A stretch of DNA of 8,300 bases from an uncultured Tissierellia bacterium (GCA_902489375.1 CABTZP010000059.1:1-8300); one strand, 5' to 3'; positions 1 through 6,249 are shown, counted from the stretch's first letter. Notes: generated by a model from the letters alone, not told the origin. A program made the numbers and translations.

Positions 1-121
1 AGGGAATCCCTAAGTGATCGTAGGACCGTTTCGTGGCCATGCGTCCTCGGGGCGTTCGCTGAATAAAATTAATCTGCAACAAGTAGGGCTCGTAGACGTC
101 TTCGATGGTGATGCGCTCTTC
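1..121 (-). other. RuvB C-terminal (winged-helix) coding segment fused in frame to the PBP
   Basis: Residues 529-569 of the minus-strand frame read GEERITIEDVYEPYLLQ, then INF, IQRTPRGRMAT and KRSYDHLGIP. From memory this matches the extreme C-terminus of RuvB, the AAA+ motor of the RuvABC Holliday-junction branch migration complex, whose hallmark is T-I/L-E-(E/D)-V-x-EPYL-(I/L)-Q ... F-(I/L)-QRTPRGR followed by a Tyr/Trp-x-H-(F/L/H) end. It is part of the DNA-binding winged-helix domain, not a full domain. The ATPase region is absent. A natural RuvB would stop within a few to about ten codons of the window edge. No RuvB start, RBS or own stop is visible here, so this is a fragment joined to the PBP frame near 119-124. 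Confidence 0.82.
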
Positions 122-1708
122 ACCGGTTTTTGTATCGACAACGGTCGCAGCAAACTGAGGCTGCATCACGCCGATCTCATCCACTTTGTAGTTGTTTGAA
201 TTAAAAACGAGAGATCCATCTTCCCGAATGCGGAAAAGCTCTTCTTTATTGTTTTTAAAGAAGTCTCCGGTGATGACGGCCTCGCCCCCTTTATAAAGCT
301 TCAGGAACTTTTCTGGAATAGGGATCGAACCTACCTGATGAGTACGAAGGACCTCCTTGTCATCCAGGGTATAGTAATTAGACAGCTCCAAATAACCCGG
401 ATAGGCACGGACTCGGCCCCGGTGGATGGATAAGCTGCCATCGGGACGAATCTCAAATTGTTCTTTGGGAAGGACCACCTGATTGTTTTCATCAACTAGG
501 TTTTCCTTTTTGTAATAGATGATTTCATTTACTTCATTGATCATGTTTTTGTTTTTATCAAACTGAAGATCAAGCTGTAAGGGGCGGGTCACGCCGGTTT
601 CCGTTTCGGTAAAGCTCTTTACCACCGATGAAGCCGACTCCTGAAGCCTCTGCTGAAGGTCCATGTCTAAAGTGGTCGTGATGGTTAGTCCGCCATAGAG
701 AATGAGATTGTGGGCTTCCTTATCGGTGATCCCCATGGTGTCAACTAAAATTTCCGCGGCCTGATCTTTGATCAGGTCCGTGATATAAGTTGAGACGTTC
801 TCTGCCTGTTTTGCCGGTGGTTTAATGGAGGCCGCAACGTCTGTTGCGATGGCATCTTCATACTCCTTAGCTGAAATATAGCCATTATTGTACATTTCTT
901 TGAGGACCCACTTGGCCCTTTTGTAAGCCGGAGCGTTATACACACAGATGTAGCGCTCCCCATTAATAAAGGTTTCCCCTAAAATCCTTTCATCCGTGAC
1001 ATGGGAGGGCCGATAGGTGGAATAAAGAGAGTAATAGGAGGGAGCTGGTACAATACTGGCAATGGCAGCACATTCCGGAAGGGTAAGATCTTCCACATTT
1101 TTAGAGAAATAAATTTGCGACGCCGCCTGAACGCCGTAGGCATTTTGCCCAAAAAAGATCCGGTTTAAATACCCCTCCATGATCTTCTTTTTTGCGGCGG
1201 TTTTGCCCAGCTGTTCCGTTAAAAGAGATTCCATCTGACGGGATAAATACATCTCCTGAATTTTTCTTTCCCAGCTGACGTTATAGTTTAAAAAAACATT
1301 GCGGGCAAGCTGCATGGTGATTGTGGAGGCCCCTCGAAGATCACCGGATTGGGCATAATCTCTCATGGTTGCCAAAATACCAATGGGGTCAATGCCGCCA
1401 TGATCCCAGAATCGTTTATCTTCCGCACTGATAAAGGCATGAATCAAATCTTCCGGGATCTGCTCATACGGAACGATTTTCCGATATTCCGCCGTCTCAA
1501 TTCTTTGCACTAACTGGCCATTTTGATCGACAATAATCGAATTTTCCTTGAGGTCGCTAAGAAGTTGGCGGGTGTCAATTTTTGGCGCATCCGCGGCGAT
1601 CTTGATCATCGAACCGGCCATGTAACCGAAGATAATCGCCAGGAAAATTAACAAGGATAAAATCAGAACGGCGAAGATTTTTCCGATGGTTTTAAAGAAT
1701 CTGCTCAC
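1..1708 (-). CDS. ponA: Class A penicillin-binding protein (PBP1A type), C-terminal end replaced by RuvB-like sequence, runs off left edge
   Basis: This membrane-anchored enzyme would polymerise lipid II into glycan strands outside the membrane. The start is GTG at 1708, with GGAGG six bases upstream; 569 codons are visible. Residues 11-35 form one membrane anchor. Residues 85-235 are the GT51 transglycosylase domain: AEDKRFWDHGG with likely catalytic Glu96, GASTITMQLARN (126-137), QEMYLS with likely second Glu152, and GYLNRIFFG (179-187). YGGLTITTTLD (338-348) marks the usual run-in to the transpeptidase domain. An unusually long linker (about 367-515) follows, then FAATVVDTKTGE (519-530), the first transpeptidase strand. 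Beyond this the frame matches the C-terminus of RuvB instead of the expected A-V-GGR and SxxK segments, so no transpeptidase active site is visible. The gene is divergent from hflX. I am confident of the PBP identity up to residue 530. Whether the full ORF is a real gene, a broken gene or an assembly artefact is open. Confidence 0.85.
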   Translation of the reverse strand, partial: MSRFFKTIGKIFAVLILSLLIFLAIIFGYMAGSMIKIAADAPKIDTRQLLSDLKENSIIVDQNGQLVQRIETAEYRKIVPYEQIPEDLIHAFISAEDKRFWDHGGIDPIGILATMRDYAQSGDLRGASTITMQLARNVFLNYNVSWERKIQEMYLSRQMESLLTEQLGKTAAKKKIMEGYLNRIFFGQNAYGVQAASQIYFSKNVEDLTLPECAAIASIVPAPSYYSLYSTYRPSHVTDERILGETFINGERYICVYNAPAYKRAKWVLKEMYNNGYISAKEYEDAIATDVAASIKPPAKQAENVSTYITDLIKDQAAEILVDTMGITDKEAHNLILYGGLTITTTLDMDLQQRLQESASSVVKSFTETETGVTRPLQLDLQFDKNKNMINEVNEIIYYKKENLVDENNQVVLPKEQFEIRPDGSLSIHRGRVRAYPGYLELSNYYTLDDKEVLRTHQVGSIPIPEKFLKLYKGGEAVITGDFFKNNKEELFRIREDGSLVFNSNNYKVDEIGVMQPQFAATVVDTKTGEERITIEDVYEPYLLQINFIQRTPRGRMATKRSYDHLGIP

Positions 1709-1746
1709 AATGATCCTCCAATAATTTCTTTCCTTTACAATATTGA

Positions 1747-1775
1747 ATGATACCATAATGGAAAGTTCGGTGAAA
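1747..1775 (-). promoter_or_regulatory. Candidate promoter for the class A PBP (extended -10)
   Basis: On the minus strand TGGTATCAT (1755-1747) is an extended -10 (TGn plus TATCAT, five of six consensus bases). A poor -35 (TTTCAC, 1775-1770) lies 17 bases upstream. Initiation near 1740 would give a leader of about 30 bases, with GGAGG correctly placed before the GTG at 1708. On the opposite strand CATAAT (1754-1759) could serve as an hflX -10 but has no good -35. If both are real, the divergent promoters overlap face to face. The call rests on motif matching only. Confidence 0.35.
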
Positions 1776-1814
1776 GCAGAGGTCTATTCATTTATCTTAA
1801 AGAAAGGGAGAGAA

Positions 1815-3074
1815 ATGGACCGGGAGAAAGTTGTTCTTGTTTTTTGTTATCCCAAAAATCAATCGGGAAAAAGAAAAGCGAGGGAAAGAGAATTAAAAAC
1901 GCTTGTGCAGTCTGCGGGCGGAATGGTGGAAGCGACGGTCTTTCAGGAAGTGGAGGCTATGGACCCTTCAACATTGATCGGCTCTGGAAAGGTAAAGGAA
2001 ATCGCTTCTTTAGTCCAGGCCAATGGTTGGGATACCGTGATCTTTGAACAATCCTTAACCGGTTCCCAGCGAAAAAATCTTCAGGATCAAATTGACGCGA
2101 AAGTCATTGACCGGGTGGATCTTTTATTGGACATCTTTGCCGATCGGGCGAGAACGAGAAAAGCAAAATTAGATATTCACCTCGCTCAACTGGAATATCG
2201 GCTTCCCCGCCTTCGTGGCTATGGAGAAGACCTTTCTCGGACAGGCGGAGGTATTGGAACCCGGGGACCGGGAGAACAAAAACTGGAAACCGACCGCAGA
2301 GAAATCGTTAGGCAGATGAAATCCATCCGTCATCAGCGAAAAAAGATTTCCGGAAAAGAAAAAGTCATCGCCGAAAAAAGAAGACGATCCGAAATTTGCC
2401 TCATTGCCCTTGCCGGTTATACGAATGTTGGAAAATCAACGATTTTAAATGGGCTGATCAGGGATTATGGAAAAGAGGGAAAGGAAGTTTATGCTGACGA
2501 TCGGCTTTTTGCAACCCTGGATATTCATATGCGAAGGATCCAAAAAGAAGGGGAGCCACCACTCATTTTGGCGGATACCATTGGTTTTATTCACCAGCTT
2601 CCGGAAAAGCTAGAAAGGGCCTTTGAGTCAACCCTCGAAGAAATTGGCGCGGCTGATCGCATTGCCCTCATCGCCGATGCTTCGAATCCTGACTATGATG
2701 AGGAAATCAAAGTCGTTCACGAAATGATCAAAGAAAAGGCCAAAGGGATCCCGATTTTGTATGTGATGAATAAGTGGGACTTGGCTCAGGTACACCTGAA
2801 CACTCCCCCGGAAGAAACTTTATGCATCAATGCCCATGATCCTAACGATCGCGAGCGTCTATATGAGCGTCTTTTGCGAGACGCCTATGGAAAAAAAGAG
2901 CGCTGCGACCTTCTTATTCCCTATGATCAATTGGGAACCGCCCAAAAAGCAAGGGACTTCTCCCAAATTTTAAATGAAGAGGGATATCCGGAAGGGATGG
3001 TTTGGACCCTGGACATTCGTCCAAAAGCCCTTGCGATCTTTTTACGCCACCACCCCCAGATCAAAACGCGATAA
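1815..3074 (+). CDS. hflX: GTPase HflX (ribosome-splitting factor)
   Basis: HflX is a translational GTPase of the Obg/HflX superfamily that binds the 50S subunit and splits stalled ribosomes under stress. I choose the ATG at 1815 (419 aa, a normal family length) because AGAAAGGGAG lies just upstream and MDREKVVLVF is a typical HflX beginning. An open TTG at 1743 or ATG at 1758 would add 19-24 atypical residues that overlap the promoter region. Residues 1-130 are the N-terminal HflX domain. The glycine-rich signature RTGGGIGTRGPGEQ sits at 142-155. The G domain shows G1 GYTNVGKS (201-208), the G2 region FATLD, G3 DTIGF (254-258) and G4 NKWD (319-322). The G5 position reads INAHD, where many relatives have SA. 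yigZ follows immediately, its ribosome binding site starting in this stop codon. The PBP gene diverges upstream. Confidence 0.96.
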   Translation: MDREKVVLVFCYPKNQSGKRKARERELKTLVQSAGGMVEATVFQEVEAMDPSTLIGSGKVKEIASLVQANGWDTVIFEQSLTGSQRKNLQDQIDAKVIDRVDLLLDIFADRARTRKAKLDIHLAQLEYRLPRLRGYGEDLSRTGGGIGTRGPGEQKLETDRREIVRQMKSIRHQRKKISGKEKVIAEKRRRSEICLIALAGYTNVGKSTILNGLIRDYGKEGKEVYADDRLFATLDIHMRRIQKEGEPPLILADTIGFIHQLPEKLERAFESTLEEIGAADRIALIADASNPDYDEEIKVVHEMIKEKAKGIPILYVMNKWDLAQVHLNTPPEETLCINAHDPNDRERLYERLLRDAYGKKERCDLLIPYDQLGTAQKARDFSQILNEEGYPEGMVWTLDIRPKALAIFLRHHPQIKTR

Positions 3075-3083
3075 GGAGGATCC

Positions 3084-3746
3084 ATGAAGGAAAAAAGGCC
3101 CTACTATTCAATAGACAAGCTTTCCCAGTCAAAAGAGAAGATTAAAAAATCAGAATTTGTCGGCCGGGCCTTTCCCATTGAAAACGCAGATCAGGCCGAA
3201 AAAATCTTAAGTGAACTTCGCATCGCGGAGAAAGAAGCTAGCCATCATCCTTTTGCTTTGATCAGTGGACTTTCTTCAGCGGAAAAGAGATTTTCTGATG
3301 ATGGAGAGCCTCAGGGGACCGCAGGAAAACCCATCTTGGATCTGATTGAACAGAGAGAGCTTACTCAGGTTCTTGTCGTCGTCAGTCGGTACTTTGGGGG
3401 AATCAAATTAGGGGCGCCAGGCCTTTTAAGAGCTTACCGATCTTCAGCGAAACAGGCCTTGGACAAAGCTGGACGGGCTTTATTTATCCCGGCCCAGGTT
3501 ATTCATCTTTCCATCCCTTATGATTTTTTAGGAAAAATCGATTATTACCTTCGGGAGCAGGGGATTGATGAAGGATCCAGAAGTTTTTCGGATAAAGTAT
3601 CCCTCTCTTTGATTCTCGCTGAACCTAGCCAGGCGAGAATCAAAGAGGATATAATGGAAATGACATCAGGTCAATTATCCTGGGAAAAAGGTCAGGGAAC
3701 CTGGGTAAAAAAAATCCTGGACGAAGCCTGGGAAAAGCAAATATAA
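3084..3746 (+). CDS. yigZ: YigZ/IMPACT family protein (UPF0029)
   Basis: This is a conserved cytoplasmic protein of the YigZ/IMPACT family (220 aa, usual length). Its biochemical role in bacteria is unsettled; eukaryotic relatives regulate the Gcn2 pathway. The N-terminal Impact domain spans about residues 20-130 and carries ASHHPFA (51-57), DDGEPQGTAGKP (72-83) and the family signature VVVSRYFGGIKLG (98-110) followed by GLLRAY. The C-terminal part (about 135-215) fits the ferredoxin-like DUF1949 domain. The ATG at 3084 is supported by GGAGGA four bases or so upstream, which directly follows the hflX stop, so the two genes are probably co-transcribed and translationally coupled. A perfect 15-bp inverted repeat lies inside the coding sequence at 3605-3647. 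The reading frame is intact. Confidence 0.94.
   Translation: MKEKRPYYSIDKLSQSKEKIKKSEFVGRAFPIENADQAEKILSELRIAEKEASHHPFALISGLSSAEKRFSDDGEPQGTAGKPILDLIEQRELTQVLVVVSRYFGGIKLGAPGLLRAYRSSAKQALDKAGRALFIPAQVIHLSIPYDFLGKIDYYLREQGIDEGSRSFSDKVSLSLILAEPSQARIKEDIMEMTSGQLSWEKGQGTWVKKILDEAWEKQI
3605..3647 (+). repeat. Perfect 15-bp inverted repeat inside yigZ
   Basis: The left arm CTCTTTGATTCTCGC (3605-3619) and right arm GCGAGAATCAAAGAG (3633-3647) are exact reverse complements around a 13-base loop. One possible G-U pair extends the stem on each side. It lies about 100 bases before the yigZ stop and encodes ordinary-looking protein sequence (LSLILAEPSQARIKED). No T-run follows, so it is not a typical intrinsic terminator. 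A TATAAT hexamer sits just downstream at 3650-3655 but has no -35 partner. The function is unknown. Confidence 0.8.
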
Positions 3747-3766
3747 TGTTTTTTCTGGAAGAGATC

Positions 3767-3793
3767 AAAGGGGAATTCCCTTTTTTGTTTTTT
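3767..3793 (+). terminator. Weak intrinsic terminator-like hairpin after yigZ
   Basis: AAAGGG (3767-3772), loop GAATT and CCCTTT (3778-3783) form a six-base-pair stem that runs into TTTTTTGTTTTTT (3781-3793). The stem is short and mostly A-T, so termination may be partial or absent. It lies in the 115-bp gap between yigZ and yebC. No convincing promoter is visible downstream of it, so read-through into yebC is plausible. Confidence 0.4.
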
Positions 3794-3861
3794 GGAAGAA
3801 AGGGCGAAGGACGAAGAGATTTGATCAACCTCGTTCGTTTGAAGGGAAAAGAGAGGAAAAA

Positions 3862-4584
3862 ATGTCAGGACATAATAAGTGGAGCAAGGTAAAAAATGTA
3901 AAGGGCAAGGAAGATGCCAAGAAAGCCAAAATTTTTACCAAAATGAGCCGATATATCATGGTCGCCGTTCGATCCGGCGGGCCAGACCCGGAATACAACG
4001 CATCTTTAAAGATGGCCATCGAAAGAGCCAAAGCCGAAAATATGCCGAATGAAAATATTAAAAGAGCAATTAAAAAAGGACTCGGTGGGGCAGATGGTCA
4101 AAATTTTGAAAATATTGTCTATGAGGGTTATGGCCCGGGAGGAGTTGCAGTCGTGGTGGAGTGCCTAACGGACAATAAAAATCGGACGGCCTCCAATGTT
4201 CGCTATGCTTTTGACCGTTATGGCGGAAACTTAGGTACTTCGGGATCCGTTACCTTCCAATTTGACCATAAAGGCATTTTAGTGACCGAGAAAGAGGGAA
4301 AAGATGCCGATCAAATCCTTTTGGATGCTTTAGACGCCGGGGCAGAGGATGTTCAAGATGGTGAAGATGTTTTTATCATTAGCTCCGCCCCCTCGGATTA
4401 TGAGAAAGTACACGATATTTTGAAAGAACAGGGCTACGTCTTTACCACGGCTCAGATCGGGTATTTGCCGAAAAACACCGTAAAGCTAGAAACGGAAGAG
4501 CAGAAGCAAAATGTGGAAGACCTGCTTGATACCCTGGAAGACGACGACGATGTCCAGGAAGTCTATTCCAACTGGGAGGATTAG
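3862..4584 (+). CDS. yebC: YebC/PmpR family protein (TACO1 homologue)
   Basis: YebC family members have been described as DNA-binding regulators (PmpR), and more recently as ribosome-associated factors that relieve stalling; the mitochondrial relative is TACO1. The protein is 240 aa, the usual length. It opens with MSGHNKWSKVKNVKGKEDAK, the family N-terminus. GGPDPEYN (39-46) and AENMPNENIKRAIKKG (about 58-73) complete the helical N-terminal domain. Two alpha/beta domains follow, including VYEGYGPGGVAVVVE and NKNRTASNVR. The acidic C-terminal tail (LEDDDDVQEVYSNWED) is typical. The start ATG has GAGAGG five bases upstream. The form is closer to Bacillus YrbC than to YeeI, judged by remembered sequence. 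Upstream lies a weak terminator-like hairpin; lgt follows after 91 bp. Confidence 0.95.
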   Translation: MSGHNKWSKVKNVKGKEDAKKAKIFTKMSRYIMVAVRSGGPDPEYNASLKMAIERAKAENMPNENIKRAIKKGLGGADGQNFENIVYEGYGPGGVAVVVECLTDNKNRTASNVRYAFDRYGGNLGTSGSVTFQFDHKGILVTEKEGKDADQILLDALDAGAEDVQDGEDVFIISSAPSDYEKVHDILKEQGYVFTTAQIGYLPKNTVKLETEEQKQNVEDLLDTLEDDDDVQEVYSNWED

Positions 4585-4675
4585 AAAACGAGAGGCTTAG
4601 CAATTGGACTGGCATTCAAGAGACTAATGAAGGCTCGCGTTTTGAGCGGATCTTGAAAAGCAGGAAGGATAGGGA

Positions 4676-5455
4676 ATGCAGTATCAGGGAAATGGAGTTG
4701 CTTTTCAGCTTTTTGGCATTGAAGTGCGCTGGTATGCCATTTTTATTGTCACGGGAATGACCCTGGCCCTTCGCCTTGTTGAACGGGAGATGGAAAGTCG
4801 GGGCATAGACGGGCAGAGTATTTATGATCTGGCCATATGGATGATCCCCATTGGCGTCGCCGGGGCAAGGATTTGGTACGTCCTGTTTGAAGCGGATCGT
4901 TTTCACAGTCTTTGGGACGTGATCAATATTCGTTCGGGTGGTTTGGCAATTCAAGGCGGAATCATGGCTGCCTTACTGACCTGCTGGATCTTTGCGAAAA
5001 AAAAGGACTTTTCTTTCCTCCGGCTCACGGATTTGCTTTTTCCCTATGTTGCCCTTGCGCAGGCCATTGGCCGATGGGGAAATTTCACCAACAATGAGGC
5101 TCATGGCGGTCCCACAAGCCTTCCATGGGGCGTTAGGATTGATGGGGTTTCTTATCATCCGACCTTTCTCTATGAATCCATTGGAGATTTGCTTATCTTT
5201 CTTTTCCTCTATTGGTATGGCAGAAAAAAAAGAAAAGTAGACGGACAAAGCAGCTGCTGGTATCTGATCACCTACGGGCTGCTCCGCTTCTTTATTGAAG
5301 GATTGCGAACAGATTCTTTGATGTGGGGGCCTTGTCGGGTAGCGCAGCTTTTGTCCTTATTAGGAGGGCTGATTGGCCTTGTCGGCTTGATTGTTCTTTC
5401 CCGAAAAAGTCCGAATGCCCAGCTTCCAGGAAAATTTCCAGAAAAGACCAAATGA
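4676..5455 (+). CDS. lgt: Prolipoprotein diacylglyceryl transferase Lgt
   Basis: Lgt is a multi-pass membrane enzyme that moves diacylglycerol from phosphatidylglycerol to the lipobox cysteine of prolipoproteins, the first step of lipoprotein maturation. It is 259 aa with about seven hydrophobic segments (near 16-36, 48-68, 88-107, 117-131, 168-181, 194-206, 223-241). Family motifs are RWYAIFIVTG (18-27), RSGGLAIQGG (86-95), AQAIGRWGNF.NNEAHG (128-143), HPTFLYES (161-168) and RFFIEGLRTDSL (204-215). Arg211 probably corresponds to the essential E. coli Arg239. The residue matching E. coli His103 is Gln93; other Bacillota also lack His here, so activity is not in doubt on that basis. The ATG is preceded by AGGAAGG about seven bases upstream. 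Transcription probably ends at the terminator at 5601-5648. Confidence 0.95.
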   Translation: MQYQGNGVAFQLFGIEVRWYAIFIVTGMTLALRLVEREMESRGIDGQSIYDLAIWMIPIGVAGARIWYVLFEADRFHSLWDVINIRSGGLAIQGGIMAALLTCWIFAKKKDFSFLRLTDLLFPYVALAQAIGRWGNFTNNEAHGGPTSLPWGVRIDGVSYHPTFLYESIGDLLIFLFLYWYGRKKRKVDGQSSCWYLITYGLLRFFIEGLRTDSLMWGPCRVAQLLSLLGGLIGLVGLIVLSRKSPNAQLPGKFPEKTK

Positions 5456-5600
5456 TCATCCGTTCATCGGAAACGAAGAAAACTTTTTCGGGCGGGACAG
5501 GAAAAAAAGCCCTCAATAATTAAAATTCAAGAATTTGCTCGATTTCTCGCAGAGGTAGAAAGCAGACTGAGAGCTTTATTGGACGAATGATGAAGAATAG
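5456..5600 (+). other. lgt 3' untranslated region with an unassigned open stretch
   Basis: No gene can be called with confidence between the lgt stop and the terminator. The lgt frame itself stays open for 44 codons after its TGA (to a double TGA at 5588-5593) and ends in a helix-like stretch, KIQEFARFLAEVESRLRALL. It has no ATG, GTG or ribosome binding site at a useful place. An ATG at 5452 overlaps the lgt stop as ATGA but opens only 23 codons in another frame. A short symmetric element, AAATTC-AA-GAATTT, lies at 5523-5536. Confidence 0.45.
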
Positions 5601-5648
5601 GAAACGACCGTCAAGAAAAACGCTTGATGGTCGTTTCTTTTATTTTAT
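5601..5648 (+). terminator. Strong intrinsic terminator after lgt
   Basis: GAAACGACCGTCAAG (5601-5615) pairs with CTTGATGGTCGTTTC (5623-5637) as a 15-bp stem with a single G-U pair and a seven-base loop. It is followed by TTTTATTTTAT (5638-5648). This separates the hflX-yigZ-yebC-lgt block from the mraZ operon. Confidence 0.9.
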
Positions 5649-5726
5649 ACGGTACAAGGCCTTTTAGGCCAGCTCTCTTTTTTGGGGACCAGGAGAAAAA
5701 TATTTTTTAATTTTGGAATTTTGACC

Positions 5727-5755
5727 TTGAATATGGAGGCATTTTCTCTTAAAAT
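5727..5755 (+). promoter_or_regulatory. Predicted sigma-A promoter of the mraZ (dcw) operon
   Basis: A -35 of TTGAAT (5727-5732, four of six consensus bases) and a -10 of TAAAAT (5750-5755, five of six) are spaced 17 bases apart. Transcription would begin near 5762, at the upstream edge of the MraZ box array. This gives a leader of about 40 bases before the mraZ ATG. TTGACC (5721-5726) is a further -35-like hexamer but is 23 bases from the -10, too far to be used with it. Confidence 0.65.
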
Positions 5756-5760
5756 GGTAT

Positions 5761-5800
5761 GCAGATGGAGAAAAGTGGTAAAAAGTGGAAAGAAGTGGGA
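5761..5800 (+). promoter_or_regulatory. MraZ box array: 10-bp direct repeats (operator)
   Basis: Four consecutive decamers abut the mraZ start: GCAGATGGAG, AAAAGTGGTA, AAAAGTGGAA and AGAAGTGGGA. Each has TGG at the same place, and three carry (A/G)AAGTGG. MraZ proteins are known to bind tandem GTG-core repeats with a period of about 10 bp upstream of mraZ: AAAGTG-type in mollicutes, TGGG-type with equivalent spacing in E. coli. The array lies just downstream of the predicted transcription start, and the last repeat ends one base before the ATG. Bound MraZ could therefore block initiation or early elongation, and the mraZ ribosome binding site lies within the array. Confidence 0.85.
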
Positions 5801-5801
5801 T

Positions 5802-6239
5802 ATGTTTATCGGCGAATTCAACCATACTGTGGATATGAAAGGGCGAGTCAGCCTGCCCGCGCGTTTTCGCGATGAGCTTTCCAGTAATTTCTATATCACC
5901 AAAGGAATGGAAGGCTGCCTTTTCATCTATGACGAAAGAGAATGGACCGCAATGGATGAAAAGATCAAAAAACTCCGTCTCACCTCTAAAGCCGCCCGAA
6001 ATTTCTCCCGTCAGTTTTACGGACAAGCTGATCAAGTCTCCTGTGATCGTCAGGGGAGGTTCCTCATTCCCCCAACATTAAGGACTTACGCGGGAATCCA
6101 AAAAGAAGTGGTGATTCTTGGCGTTTCCAACCGAATTGAAGTCTGGGCAAAGGACCAGTGGGAGACCTATAACGAGCAGGAATCCATGGATTTTGATGAG
6201 CTGACCGACAAGCTGGATGATTTAGACGTGGACCTTTAA
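5802..6239 (+). CDS. mraZ: Transcriptional regulator MraZ
   Basis: MraZ is a ring-forming DNA-binding protein of the SpoVT/AbrB fold that controls its own division and cell-wall operon. The protein is 145 aa, as usual. It has two AbrB-like half domains, each with a D-x-K/Q-GR signature: DMKGRVSLPARFR (11-23) and DRQGRFLIPPTLR (82-94). The tail from about residue 125 is strongly acidic. I chose the ATG at 5802 because MFIGEFNHTVD is the family N-terminus. Upstream in-frame ATGs (5682, 5733, 5754) precede the predicted transcript start and add unrelated residues. No strong Shine-Dalgarno sequence is seen; only AGTGGG within the last MraZ box is near, so translation may be weak or coupled to MraZ occupancy. 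rsmH follows, its ribosome binding site starting in this stop codon. Confidence 0.95.
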   Translation: MFIGEFNHTVDMKGRVSLPARFRDELSSNFYITKGMEGCLFIYDEREWTAMDEKIKKLRLTSKAARNFSRQFYGQADQVSCDRQGRFLIPPTLRTYAGIQKEVVILGVSNRIEVWAKDQWETYNEQESMDFDELTDKLDDLDVDL

Positions 6240-6249
6240 GGAGGACAAG

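Noticed and set aside
14..199. Plus-strand 61-codon open frame at the left edge
   Set aside because: It is antisense to the PBP/RuvB-like frame, which has clear family motifs; the plus-strand product is unrecognisable.
772..963. Minus-strand open frame of 63 codons
   Set aside because: It lies in another frame within the PBP gene on the same strand, has no family motif and no ribosome binding site.
4616..4954. Minus-strand 112-codon open frame opposite the yebC-lgt gap and lgt
   Set aside because: It is antisense to the well-supported lgt gene, shows no motif, and its length is within what antisense frames give.
5658..5670. GGCC-TTTTA-GGCC hairpin as a second terminator
   Set aside because: The stem is only four base pairs and no T-run follows at the right distance; a strong terminator lies just upstream.
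5682..5801. Longer mraZ from the in-frame ATG at 5682
   Set aside because: The 40 extra residues are unlike MraZ, would span the promoter and MraZ boxes, and the family begins at MFIGEF.
5664..6035. Minus-strand 123-codon open frame opposite the mraZ leader
   Set aside because: It mirrors mraZ and its promoter/operator region; there is no ribosome binding site or recognisable domain.
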